In this document: piece by piece, positions 8,739-15,273 of the stretch
Numbering within the stretch: the first letter of the stretch is position 1
Layout of the letters: each line of letters starts with the position of its first letter
NCBI GenBank assembly: GCA_001556025.1
Contig: LSIB01000027.1
Span: forward strand, 1-18,124
Direction: 5' to 3'
DNA: 18,124 bases
Origin: Rhizobiales bacterium CCH3-A5
GTDB lineage: Bacteria > Pseudomonadota > Alphaproteobacteria > Rhizobiales > Beijerinckiaceae
Notes under the pieces: generated by a model
What the model saw: only the letters and a program-made list of their open reading frames with translations
Database searches by the model: none
Told to the model about the DNA's origin: nothing
Made by a program: the position numbers and the translations under genes

Positions 8739-8874
8739 AGCAAGACCCTCAATCACGGGCGCACGAAGCTTGCCCATTCACGACTTCGCGCAGGTGAGCA
8801 GCGAAGCGTTCAACGCACCAAAGCGCTCTCGAGGAAGAGCGATGAGCTAACGGGCCTAGACGTCCCGCACTCGG

Positions 8875-9246
8875 TTAGGCGCTACGAGGTGGCTTGAAGG
8901 GTAGAGAGGACAGGGCGCAACTGGGCCGCAAATCGGCCTCGGGAAGAAGCGGATCATCCAGTTTAAGTTGACGAACAGGCAAGGTCTTAAAGCTCGTACG
9001 AGCGACCGAATGCATGCAATGGGCATGCTGGACAAGCTCATCGTCAAGCGTACCACTTGTTGCACTGTGCGAACCACTATCACTTAAGCGCATAATAGTA
9101 GCGCCAGAAATATCAGCATCAAACCCAGTGGAAATACTGGGGTCAGGAACAACAAAAATCATTGAAACGACAAGAAAAAGCACACGAACAACTGCTATCT
9201 GCCTAAAGCAGCGCCGCATTATCTCTTTGCTTGTCAACAGGGACAT
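8875..9246 (-). CDS. Small CzcI-like exported protein, metal-resistance operon
   Basis: This is a protein of about 123 residues with one N-terminal hydrophobic segment (VVRVLFLVVSMIFVVPDP), which is a signal peptide or anchor. The mature part carries histidine and cysteine clusters (SGSHS, QHAHCMHS) and a proline-rich end (LPFKPPRSA). In length, position ahead of the adaptor gene and His/Cys content it resembles CzcI, a small periplasmic regulator of czc operons, but I see no decisive sequence match. A metal-sensing or metal-buffering role in the periplasm is inferred. Start choice is uncertain: ATG 9246 is given; TTG at 9252 and ATG at 9219 (preceded by AAAGAG) are alternatives. It lies 22 bases after the upstream gene and 136 bases before the adaptor gene, all on one strand. 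Confidence 0.65.
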   Translation of the reverse strand: MSLLTSKEIMRRCFRQIAVVRVLFLVVSMIFVVPDPSISTGFDADISGATIMRLSDSGSHSATSGTLDDELVQHAHCMHSVARTSFKTLPVRQLKLDDPLLPEADLRPSCALSSLPFKPPRSA

Positions 9247-9268
9247 GGACAACGCCTAGCAGCTCATT

Positions 9269-9670
9269 TTAGCGTGCATCAAGGCTGTAACGCCCCTTGC
9301 CGGCCTCGCCCGTGCCAGTCTTCAACGTCACTGTCGCCCGGACTTTGCCTGTAACAGGAAAGTCGATTTTGCCTGCAAGGCGGTTCTCGCCTGATGGGCT
9401 CATCTCGACTGTTTTCTGTTGATTATCTGCAGCAAGGACGACAGCAGTGGCTGAGAATTTAGCCGAGTCAACCTTCTTCTCCTGCTTATCAACGATATAG
9501 AGCATCAAATCTGCGCCTCTCACTACCAGTTCAGCTTCGTAGGCGCCGATTTGCTGGATCTGCCCCCCGTTCGAGGCAGCGTGAGAGTGCCCGCTCTGAG
9601 CCATGCTCCCCCCTGCGCTTAACATCAGCGCAATTGAGGAAGCCAAAAACCCGCGGGCAATGAACGCCAT
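9269..9670 (-). CDS. Small periplasmic protein of the metal-efflux operon
   Basis: This is a 133-residue protein with a clear signal peptide (ARGFLASSIALMLSAGGSMA, cleavage near residue 24 before QSGHSH). The mature N-terminus, QSGHSHAASNGGQIQQIGAY, has two histidines and leads into a beta-rich domain (EAELVVRGADLMLYIVDK, ATVTLKTGTG). The pattern recalls small uncharacterised periplasmic proteins found with metal-efflux genes; no enzyme motif is seen. The start is well supported by GGGGAG 7-8 bases upstream of the ATG; in-frame extension to 9703 or 9982 is possible but unlikely. It is the first gene of the minus-strand operon. Metal binding is inferred from the HSH motif and context. Confidence 0.7.
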   Translation of the reverse strand: MAFIARGFLASSIALMLSAGGSMAQSGHSHAASNGGQIQQIGAYEAELVVRGADLMLYIVDKQEKKVDSAKFSATAVVLAADNQQKTVEMSPSGENRLAGKIDFPVTGKVRATVTLKTGTGEAGKGRYSLDAR

Positions 9671-9959
9671 CAAGCGCTCCCCTTTCTCGCTCCCGTTCCG
9701 CATCACAACCCCGCCTTCTGCTGACGTATCAGCCCAGTTCGTGCCCAGCGAACACACACGATAGATAGCAGATGGACGCGAGCTATAAAAGCACGGGCGC
9801 ATCGCGAATTCAGGCTTACAAGCTGATGCCACTAGAGGGTCAAGCGCTTTTTTCGACCACCAACGGCGGGGGTCCCAGCCAGAGCAGAGGACGTGAACGC
9901 TCTTGCAACTCATTCTCATATGCGTAGGATCGCTTCTCGTCGCTAGAGGCCAGGACGTC
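9671..9959. other. Divergent intergenic region between the efflux operon and the beta-barrel gene
   Basis: This stretch of about 290 bases separates the minus-strand metal operon from the plus-strand barrel gene and must hold at least two promoters. Apart from the candidate promoter at 9813-9843 I see no convincing gene. An open frame crosses it on the minus strand (to 9982), but that is an upstream extension without a signal peptide or ribosome-binding site. Confidence 0.6.
9813..9843 (-). promoter_or_regulatory. Candidate long-spacer (MerR-type) promoter of the efflux operon
   Basis: On the minus strand TTGACC (9843-9838) is followed after 19 bases by TAAGCC (9818-9813). The text starts TTGACCCTCTAGTGGC. 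A 19-20 base spacer after TTGAC(C) with a CTCTAGTGGC-like half-site is what MerR-family metal sensors such as CadR or PbrR act on. The second half of the dyad is poor here, the -10 is weak, and no merR-type gene is in the window, so this is only a candidate. It would give a leader of roughly 140 bases before the ATG at 9670. Confidence 0.3.
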
Positions 9960-10805
9960 ATGAAGCTACTGTTAGTCGTCACGGCATACAGTATTGGTAT
10001 AACTGCTGCTTTAGCTCAACCTCAGAGCCAGATAGATCGCACCACGTCGCCGGGCCGCATCGATGAAATCGATACCCGGCTGGCAAAAGGTATCCAAGAT
10101 AACTCTTTCCTGATCGAAGAGGCCTATAATCAGGAGGCTGGGGTAATTCAGGGTATTGCAACGTTACGAAGACAAGGGCGTGATCGGTATCTCGCCTTTA
10201 CGAACGAATTTCCCCTTGGGAGCCAGACTCACCAGATCTCTTACATATTGCCGTATTCGATCCTGAAGAGCGAAGGTCAGAAAGCTCGCGGAATTGGCGA
10301 TATCTTAATAAATTATCGGTATCAAGCATTATTTGAGGATATGGCAACACCAGCTTTTGCACCTCGCTTCAGCCTAATTTTACCAACGGGAAATTTTATA
10401 AAGAAGAATGGCAGTGAATCGCTAGGTTTTCAGATCAACCTACCTTTTAGTAAGGTTGTCGCCGATCGCGTTACACTTCATGCCAATGCCGGGGCGACCA
10501 CGCTATTTGACGTTATGGGCCGCAGCCCGACCAGTTTTAATATTGGAGGAAGCGCTATCTACGCGGTCACGCGCGACTTCAACGTACTTTTTGAAACTGT
10601 GGCTGAGCGAATCGAAACGGTGAATGCAACCCGGGGAATTGATCGCGAATATGCGCTAACAGTTTCGCCCGGAGTTCGCTACGCCGTCAACCTGCCCAGC
10701 GCACAGATCGTTCTAGGTGTCGGAGCGCCAATTTCGCTGTCGCGAGATAGGCGACCGAGTTATGGTGCAGTCCTGCACCTTTCGCTGGAACCAAAAATTT
10801 TTTAA
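9960..10805 (+). CDS. Outer-membrane beta-barrel, PF13557-like 'transporter'
   Basis: This protein has 281 residues from the ATG at 9960. A signal peptide (MKLLLVVTAYSIGITAALAQ) is followed by the segment DNSFLIEEAYNQEAGVIQGI. I associate that segment with the outer-membrane barrel family annotated as 'transporter' or 'putative MetA-pathway of phenol degradation'. The rest alternates short hydrophobic/aromatic strands (FSLILPTGNF, LGFQINLPFSKVV, YALTVSPGVRYAV) and ends in a strand with terminal Phe (LHLSLEPKIF), as expected for insertion into the outer membrane. Function in this family is poorly defined. It is divergent from the metal-efflux operon and shares its control region. An AGGA four bases before the ATG and the position of the signal peptide decide the start; an upstream ATG at 9903 would bury the signal. 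Confidence 0.7.
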   Translation: MKLLLVVTAYSIGITAALAQPQSQIDRTTSPGRIDEIDTRLAKGIQDNSFLIEEAYNQEAGVIQGIATLRRQGRDRYLAFTNEFPLGSQTHQISYILPYSILKSEGQKARGIGDILINYRYQALFEDMATPAFAPRFSLILPTGNFIKKNGSESLGFQINLPFSKVVADRVTLHANAGATTLFDVMGRSPTSFNIGGSAIYAVTRDFNVLFETVAERIETVNATRGIDREYALTVSPGVRYAVNLPSAQIVLGVGAPISLSRDRRPSYGAVLHLSLEPKIF

Positions 10806-10853
10806 TTTGCAATGCAAAACCACCAATATCAGCAAATAACGGAGGCTTTTTTA

Positions 10854-11213
10854 ATGAGAATATCTGCAATTTTCATTGCGATAGCTGTTGTTATATTGCC
10901 ATATAAGGCAGCGGCCCAAAATGTAAAAATTACTGGTCTTGGCGCATCTACATGTATAAAATACCTCGCTGATATCGATTCGAATGAAACTGTTGAGAAA
11001 ATGTATTTCGCTTGGGCGCAAGGCTTTATGAATGGCGCATTAGTCAGGGCGCCGACAGGTGTAGATGACAATCTAAACTTGATTCCGGATAATTTTTCAG
11101 TTCTTGAACAAATGTCGTTTTTAAAAAATTGGTGCAGATCATCTCGTGGATCCGATTTTAGCGATGCCTCATTTGCGCTGTTCAAAGAATTACGATCACG
11201 TATGCCAAAATAA
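10854..11213 (+). CDS. Small secreted two-cysteine protein, unknown function
   Basis: This is a 119-residue protein with a signal peptide (MRISAIFIAIAVVILPYKAAA). It has a strong ribosome-binding site (GGAGG, 8 bases before the ATG), which decides the start over an in-frame ATG at 10812. The mature domain has exactly two cysteines (C34 in STCIKY, C94 in NWCRSS) that could form a disulfide, and the motif WAQGFMNGAL. Small HdeA/Rap1a-like periplasmic proteins have a similar size and cysteine pattern, but I cannot assign it to them. It starts 48 bases after the barrel gene and is probably co-transcribed. It is visibly richer in A and T than its neighbours, with many ATT, AAA and TTT codons, hinting at a different origin. 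Confidence 0.65.
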   Translation: MRISAIFIAIAVVILPYKAAAQNVKITGLGASTCIKYLADIDSNETVEKMYFAWAQGFMNGALVRAPTGVDDNLNLIPDNFSVLEQMSFLKNWCRSSRGSDFSDASFALFKELRSRMPK

Positions 11214-11256
11214 ATTACCTACCGAAAAATTTCCGTATTGTCGTTTCGGCTGCGGT

Positions 11257-11412
11257 TTATTGCGCCGCTGCATGGCGCCGTAGCACGGGGCGGCGCTCGG
11301 CAAGTAGCGGCGCCCCGATCTTGGGGAAGCCAGCGTCAGAATTGGAAGCCTGATTGAACTCGTTACCCAAAATGACTGCGGCAAACTTCTTTGCAGCGGC
11401 AAAGCTTGACAT
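11257..11412 (-). CDS. Tentative 51-residue ORF, unrecognised
   Basis: An ATG-initiated minus-strand frame encodes MSSFAAAKKFAAVILGNEF and continues to HAAAQ and a TAA stop. It lies 24 bases downstream of the small membrane ORF on the same strand. No Shine-Dalgarno is seen, and the frame overlaps the strong hairpin at 11286-11317. It could be a real small gene, the remnant of a longer one, or chance. I do not recognise it. Confidence 0.25.
   Translation of the reverse strand: MSSFAAAKKFAAVILGNEFNQASNSDAGFPKIGAPLLAERRPVLRRHAAAQ
11286..11317. repeat. Strong GC-rich hairpin
   Basis: CGGGGCGGCGC (11286-11296) can pair with GCGGCGCCCCG (11307-11317) at 10 of 11 positions across a 10-base loop. 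A second short dyad, CCCC-GATCTT-GGGG, overlaps its end (11313-11326). There is no run of T after it on either strand, so it is not a classical intrinsic terminator, though its place after the plus-strand gene pair would suit transcript-end protection. Confidence 0.45.
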
Positions 11413-11436
11413 GAATTAAGCCGAAAATGCCTAGAT

Positions 11437-11559
11437 TTATCCAGTGACGATCAGCGCGACGATGATAGTCGCAAGCGAACCTACAACACAGGCGAGCCAG
11501 ATCCAGAAGCTGATAGATTTTCGCGCGGCGGCGCTATTCGCGTTCGACGAAGACGACAT
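11437..11559 (-). CDS. Small single-span membrane protein (tentative)
   Basis: This 40-residue frame starts at ATG 11559 and stops at TAA 11437. A polar start (MSSSSNANSAAARKSI) leads to one long hydrophobic helix (WIWLACVVGSLATIIVALIV). It overlaps the 3' end of the PepSY-like gene by 26 bases in another frame, an arrangement that would allow translational coupling. The helix looks like a genuine membrane segment; the ribosome-binding site (GAGG very close to the ATG) is poor. Function unknown. Confidence 0.35.
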   Translation of the reverse strand: MSSSSNANSAAARKSISFWIWLACVVGSLATIIVALIVTG

Positions 11560-11866
11560 CGCCTCGGCGATTGATCAGAATGCGGATGTTGTCGCCGTTA
11601 CGATCGATGCCGACAATGACCCAACCGCGACGATCTTCGCGCACGCGATCGATCCGGCGCGCGCCCTCTTCGCGCGCGATCGAAACGGCATCGTTTTCCG
11701 AGATTTCATCCTCAGCGTCTGGCCCATATCAGCGTGGCAGAGGAAGCGTTTCGTCCGGAACGGTCTCTGGTGGACGTATGCCGAACCCGTTTGGACCAAG
11801 ATCCAATGATTGGGCCATTGCAACTCCTGTGACCCCGATGCCAAAGAGCCCGGCGAGGATGCTCAG
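11534..11866 (-). pseudogene. PepSY-like periplasmic protein gene, 5' truncated and with an in-frame stop
   Basis: On the minus strand the frame begins, at the junction with the IS3 element, inside a signal peptide (LSILAGLFGIGVTGVAMAQS). It runs 45 codons to PLPR, meets TGA at 11731-11729, and continues in the same frame for 64 codons to TAG at 11534. The second part (DEISENDAVSIAREEGARRI, then RGWVIVGIDRNGDNIRILIN and RRGDVVFVERE) looks like a PepSY-type domain of small alphaproteobacterial periplasmic proteins. That assignment is from pattern, not from a search. The initiation codon and promoter have been removed by the IS3 insertion and the TGA splits the rest, so it is broken twice. The plus-strand open frame over the same bases is its antisense shadow. 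Confidence 0.55.
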
Positions 11867-11885
11867 TGGAGTTGACCCGGTTTTG

Positions 11886-11893
11886 TGGACACC
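11886..11893 (+). repeat. IS66 target-site duplication, left copy
   Basis: The sequence tggacacc is identical to 14358-14365. Confidence 0.95.
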
Positions 11894-11969
11894 GTAAGCG
11901 TCGTCCCGGCCTCACCTTTCGCGCGGGGACTGGAACGTTGATGTTCCGAGCCGAGAGGGGCTTGGACAT

Positions 11970-12416
11970 ATGACGATTTCAGAGCTTACGCTTAAATCGA
12001 GCGTCGAGATCGACGAGCCGGTTCGGCGTTTTGAGGTTTTCACGGGCTCGGGGCGCCGTCGGGACTGGTCTGCCGATGATAAGGCGCGGATCGTGGCGGA
12101 GAGCTTCGAGCCTGGCACGACGGTGAGCGCCGTCGCGCGCCGTCATGCCTTGTCACCACAGCAGTTGTTCACTTGGCGTCGCGAGCTCCGCAAGACCGCG
12201 GATGCGGTTCCAGCCTTCGTGCAGGCGGTGGTCGCGCCGGAACCTTCATCGGCATTGGAGCGGATGGCGCGAACGCCACGCCAGAAGCGGCGCGCTCGGC
12301 AGCGCCGCGCGGCCGCCATCGAGATCGACGTCGCCGGCGTCAGGGTAACGATCGAGAACGGTGCCTCGCCGGCCACGATCGCGGCGGTGCTCGGCGCGTT
12401 GAAGGCAGGGTCGTGA
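11970..12416 (+). CDS. tnpA: IS66 accessory protein TnpA
   Basis: This 148-residue protein is the first IS66 gene. A helix-turn-helix of the transposase-8 type lies at about residues 28-65 (RRDWSADDKARIVAESFEPG, AVARRHALSPQQLFTWRREL). A basic linker (RQKRRARQRRA) and a short C-terminal module (IDVAGVRVTIENGASPATIA) follow. In IS66 elements TnpA and TnpB are needed with TnpC for transposition. The stop overlaps the next start as GTGA, so the two are probably translationally coupled. It starts 76 bases inside the left end. No lesions are visible. Confidence 0.92.
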   Translation: MTISELTLKSSVEIDEPVRRFEVFTGSGRRRDWSADDKARIVAESFEPGTTVSAVARRHALSPQQLFTWRRELRKTADAVPAFVQAVVAPEPSSALERMARTPRQKRRARQRRAAAIEIDVAGVRVTIENGASPATIAAVLGALKAGS

Positions 12417-12769
12417 TAGGCCCGACCGGCGCGGTCCGCGTCATGGTTGCGACGAAGCCGGTCGACTTCCGCAAAGGCGCGGAGGGGCTGGCCGCGCTGG
12501 TGCGCGAGACGATGGGCGCCGATCCGTTCTCCGGCACGGTCTACGTGTTCCGCGCCAAACGTCCCGACCGGGTGAAGCTGGTGTTCTGGGACGGCACCGG
12601 CGTGGTGCTGGTCTCGAAGCGTCTGGAGGATGGCGAGTTCCGCTGGCCCAAGATCGAGGACGGGGCGCTGAGGCTGACGGCGGCCCAGCTTCAGGCCTTG
12701 TTTGAAGGATTGGACTGGCGCCGGGTCCATGAACCGCAACGGACGGCGACACCGGTCTCCGCGAGCTGA
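12413..12769 (+). CDS. tnpB: IS66 accessory protein TnpB
   Basis: This 118-residue IS66 Orf2-type protein carries the family hallmark VRVMVATKPVDFRKGAEGLA near the N-terminus, then GTVYVFRAKRPDRVKLVFWD and the C-terminal RLTAAQLQALFEGLDWRR. The start is a GTG at 12413 that overlaps the tnpA stop by four bases; this agrees with the start of similarity better than any upstream frame extension. It is required for IS66 transposition, though its biochemical role is not known. Confidence 0.92.
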   Translation: MIGPTGAVRVMVATKPVDFRKGAEGLAALVRETMGADPFSGTVYVFRAKRPDRVKLVFWDGTGVVLVSKRLEDGEFRWPKIEDGALRLTAAQLQALFEGLDWRRVHEPQRTATPVSAS

Positions 12770-12811
12770 AAGCACTCGCAAGCATCTGGCGAATATGATT
12801 GAATCGGTGTC

Positions 12812-14344
12812 ATGGCCTCGCTCCCTCCAGAGCTTCCCCGTGATCCCGAAACGCTTCAGGCGATGCTGATCGCGCGGGAAGCGGAGATCGAGCGCCTGCG
12901 CCAGATCATCAAGGAGTTGCAGCGACACCGCTTCGGCCGCCGGGCAGAGACCTTGCCGGAGGAGCAGCTTTTGCTGGGGCTGGAAGAGGCCGAGCAGGTC
13001 GAAGCCGCCGGGTTCGCAGCGTCCGAGGAGACAGCGCCGACTGAGAAGGCCGACCGGGCTCGCCGGCGCCGCGCGAACCGTGGCGCGTTGCCGGCGCATC
13101 TGCCGCGGATCGAGACGGTGGTCGATATCGAGAGCGATCTCTGCCCCTGCTGTTCCGGCAAGCTCCATCGCATCGGAGAGGATGTGGCCGAGCGGCTCGA
13201 CATCGTGCCGGCCCAGTTCCGCGTGCTCGTGCTGCGCCGGCCGAAGTATGCCTGCCGGTCCTGCGAGGACGTCGTGGTGCAGGCTCCGGCACCGGCCCGG
13301 CTGATCGAGGGCGGCATCCCGACCGAGGCGACGGTGGCCCAGGTGCTGGTCTCGAAATACGCCGATCATCTGCCGCTGTATCGCCAGACACAGATCTATG
13401 CGCGCCAGGGCGTCGCGCTCGATCGCTCGACGCTGGCCGAGTGGGTCGGGCGCGCGGCCTTCCTCCTGCGGCCCGTGCATGACCGGATGCTGGCGGCGCT
13501 GAAGAGCTCGCCCAAGCTGTTCGCCGACGAGACCACGGCGCCCGTGCTCGATCCCGGCAGAGGCCGGACGAAGACGGGGCAGCTCTGGGCTTATGTCCGC
13601 GATGACCGGCCTTGGGGCGGCGCCGATCCACCCGGCGTCGTCTATGTCTATGCTCCCGACCGCAAGGCGGAACGGCCGATCGCGCATCTCGCCGGCTTCA
13701 GGGGCATCCTCCAGGTCGACGGCTACGGCGGCTACAAGGTGCTGGCCGAACGCGGAGAGGTTCGCCTGGCCCTATGTTGGTCCCATGTGCGGCGCCGCTT
13801 CTACGAGCTCGCTCAGGCCGGTCCCGCGCCAATCGCCAGCGAAGCCCTCCAGCGCATCGCCGAGCTCTATCGCATCGAGGCAGCGATCCGTGGCCACGAT
13901 GCCGATGAACGCCGTGCGGCGCGCCAGGAGAAAAGCAGGCCGATCCTCGAGGTCATGGAGCCATGGCTGAGGGAGAAGCTCAGCTTGATCAGCCAGAAGA
14001 CGAAACTTGCCGAGGCGATCCGCTATGCGCTCTCGCGCTGGGAGGGCTTGAGCCTCTTCCTCGATGACGGCCGCGTCGAAATCGACTCCAACACCGTCGA
14101 GCGCTCGATCCGACCGCTCGCCCTGACCAGGAAGAATGCGCTCTTCGCCGGCTCCGATGGCGGCGCGGAGCATTGGGCCGTCATCGCCTCGCTCGTCGAA
14201 ACCGCGAAACTCAACAGCATCGAGCCGCACGCCTATCTCGCCGACATCATGACCAGGATCGTCAACGGCCATCCCAATAGCCGCATCGACGAACTGCTGC
14301 CCTGGGAATATCCGGCTCAGGCCGCTCTCAGGGATGTGGCCTGA
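12812..14344 (+). CDS. tnpC: IS66-family transposase TnpC
   Basis: This DDE transposase has 510 residues, a complete length. An N-terminal leucine-zipper-like helix (REAEIERLRQIIKELQRHRF, about 22-41) is followed by a zinc-finger (C111-x2-C114 and C148-x2-C151) and the catalytic core. D239 lies in LFADETTAPVL, D303 in LQVDGYGGYKV and E430 in NTVERSIRPLALTRKN. The C-terminal segment HAYLADIMTRI is also family-typical. The ATG at 12812 lies 42 bases after tnpB. The stop lies just inside the right inverted repeat. No frameshift or missing motif is seen, so it may be active. Confidence 0.95.
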   Translation: MASLPPELPRDPETLQAMLIAREAEIERLRQIIKELQRHRFGRRAETLPEEQLLLGLEEAEQVEAAGFAASEETAPTEKADRARRRRANRGALPAHLPRIETVVDIESDLCPCCSGKLHRIGEDVAERLDIVPAQFRVLVLRRPKYACRSCEDVVVQAPAPARLIEGGIPTEATVAQVLVSKYADHLPLYRQTQIYARQGVALDRSTLAEWVGRAAFLLRPVHDRMLAALKSSPKLFADETTAPVLDPGRGRTKTGQLWAYVRDDRPWGGADPPGVVYVYAPDRKAERPIAHLAGFRGILQVDGYGGYKVLAERGEVRLALCWSHVRRRFYELAQAGPAPIASEALQRIAELYRIEAAIRGHDADERRAARQEKSRPILEVMEPWLREKLSLISQKTKLAEAIRYALSRWEGLSLFLDDGRVEIDSNTVERSIRPLALTRKNALFAGSDGGAEHWAVIASLVETAKLNSIEPHAYLADIMTRIVNGHPNSRIDELLPWEYPAQAALRDVA

Positions 14345-14357
14345 GGACGACGCTTAC

Positions 14358-14365
14358 TGGACACC
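14358..14365 (+). repeat. IS66 target-site duplication, right copy
   Basis: The sequence tggacacc is identical to 11886-11893. Joining the flanks here restores the IS3 leader running into its orfA. Confidence 0.95.
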
Positions 14366-14391
14366 CTTGAAGTCATGTTCTGGAGTGTCCG

Positions 14392-14706
14392 ATGCCGCGT
14401 TTTCGAAGCGCCTATCCGCCGGAGTTCCGGCGACAGATGGTCGAGCTGGTCCGATCGGGGCGAACGCCTGAAGATCTATCGCGAGAGTTCGAGCCGACCG
14501 CGCAGTTCATCGCGAACTGGGTTCGTCAGGCCGAGCGCGACGCCGGCAAGCGCAGCGATGGTCCGACTAGCGCCGAGCGCGAAGAACTGATCCGCCTTCG
14601 TCGTGAGAACCACCGGCTGCGCCAGGAGCGCGATATCCTGTCAAAGGCGGCGGCCTGGTTCGCGCGGGAGAGCAAGGCGAACCCGAACGGGTTTTCCGGT
14701 TCATGA
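14392..14706 (+). CDS. IS3-family OrfA
   Basis: This 104-residue DNA-binding subunit of the IS3-type transposase has a helix-turn-helix at about residues 12-50 (EFRRQMVELVRSGRTPEDLS, TAQFIANWVRQAE). A leucine-zipper-like helix (ELIRLRRENHRLRQERDILS) follows, then the AAAWFARES end seen in many IS3 OrfA proteins. A GGAG lies about 7 bases before the ATG. Its stop overlaps the orfB ATG as ATGA. The gene itself is intact, but its leader is now separated from the IS3 left end by the IS66 insertion. Confidence 0.9.
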   Translation: MPRFRSAYPPEFRRQMVELVRSGRTPEDLSREFEPTAQFIANWVRQAERDAGKRSDGPTSAEREELIRLRRENHRLRQERDILSKAAAWFARESKANPNGFSGS

Positions 14707-15246
14707 GCGCGCACCAGGCCGTCTTTCCGATCAAGACTATGGCCCGTGTCTTCAAGGTCTCCGCGTCAGGCTATTATGCTTGGCGCGGCAGGCCTGCATC
14801 GCTGCGGGCGGCGCGGGACATCGATCTCACCCGGAAGATCCGCACGATCCATGGCGCCTCGCACAAGACCTATGGCGCGCCGCGCATTCACGCCGAGCTC
14901 AAGGCCGAGGCGTGGCGATCGGCAAGAAGCGCGTGGCTCGCCTGATGGGCGCAGGAGGGTCACGACGACGAAGCGCGATCCCGATCATCGGCCGGCGAAC
15001 GATTTGGTCCGGAGGAACTTCTTCGTCGAGAAGCCCAACGAGCTATGGGTCGTCGACATCACCTTCGTGCCCACGCTCGCCGGCCTCCTGTTCCTGGCGG
15101 TCGTGCTGGACGCATGGTCCAGGCGCATCGTCGGCTGGGCTTTCTCCGCCGATCTCAAGACCCGTGTCGTGCTCGACGCGCTCGACATGGCGCTCGCCGC
15201 ACGCAAGCCCAAGAACGTCATCCACCATAGCGATCAGGGCTCGCAA
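14703..15246 (+). pseudogene. IS3-family OrfB transposase, N-terminal part, frameshifted
   Basis: This is the integrase-like catalytic subunit. It begins MSAHQAVFPIKTMARVFKVS at the ATGA overlap with orfA and reads through YGAPRIHAELKAE. It then loses frame: GAGGCGTGG at about 14908 lacks one G that would give EGVAIGKKRVARLM in the next frame. A second lesion at about 14950-14960 moves the frame again to VTTTKRDPDHRPANDLVRRNFF. The core WVVDITFVPTLAGLLFLAVV (first Asp) and VIHHSDQGSQ (second Asp) follow, and there the IS30 element interrupts. With two frameshifts and an insertion it cannot make an active enzyme. Confidence 0.85.
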
Positions 15247-15273
15247 GGCGGATTCAACCGGTCGTCGCAACAC
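15247..15273 (+). repeat. IS30 inverted repeat, left
   Basis: This 27-base repeat is a perfect match to the reverse complement of 17731-17757 and contains the transposase stop codon (15254-15256). Confidence 0.9.

Larger units (their letters stand above)
11894..14357 (+). mobile_element. IS66-family insertion sequence
   Basis: The element is 2464 bases long with ends GTAAGCGTCGTC on both sides (11894-11905 and the reverse complement of 14346-14357); GTAAGCG is the usual IS66 terminus. It is flanked by the exact 8-base duplication tggacacc (11886-11893 and 14358-14365), the size known for IS66. It carries tnpA, tnpB and tnpC in order without frameshifts, so it looks complete and recent. It sits in the leader of the IS3 element, between its left end and orfA. 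Confidence 0.95.

Noticed and set aside
2588..9670. Cu/Ag (CusCBA-type) identity for the efflux system
   Set aside because: The pump has the DFG-x3-DGA motif of divalent-cation pumps and there is no CusF-like domain; Zn/Co/Cd-type is more likely.
9671..9982. Upstream in-frame extension of the 133-residue exported protein to 237 residues
   Set aside because: The signal peptide and a strong GGGGAG ribosome-binding site both place the start at 9670; the extension lies in the divergent promoter region.
11444..11809. Plus-strand open frame of 121 residues starting with GTG
   Set aside because: It lies antisense to the PepSY-like reading frame, has no ribosome-binding site or recognisable domain, and its composition follows from the opposite strand's codon bias.
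12143..13687. Minus-strand open frame of 514 residues within IS66
   Set aside because: It is fully antisense to tnpB and tnpC, which carry clear family motifs.
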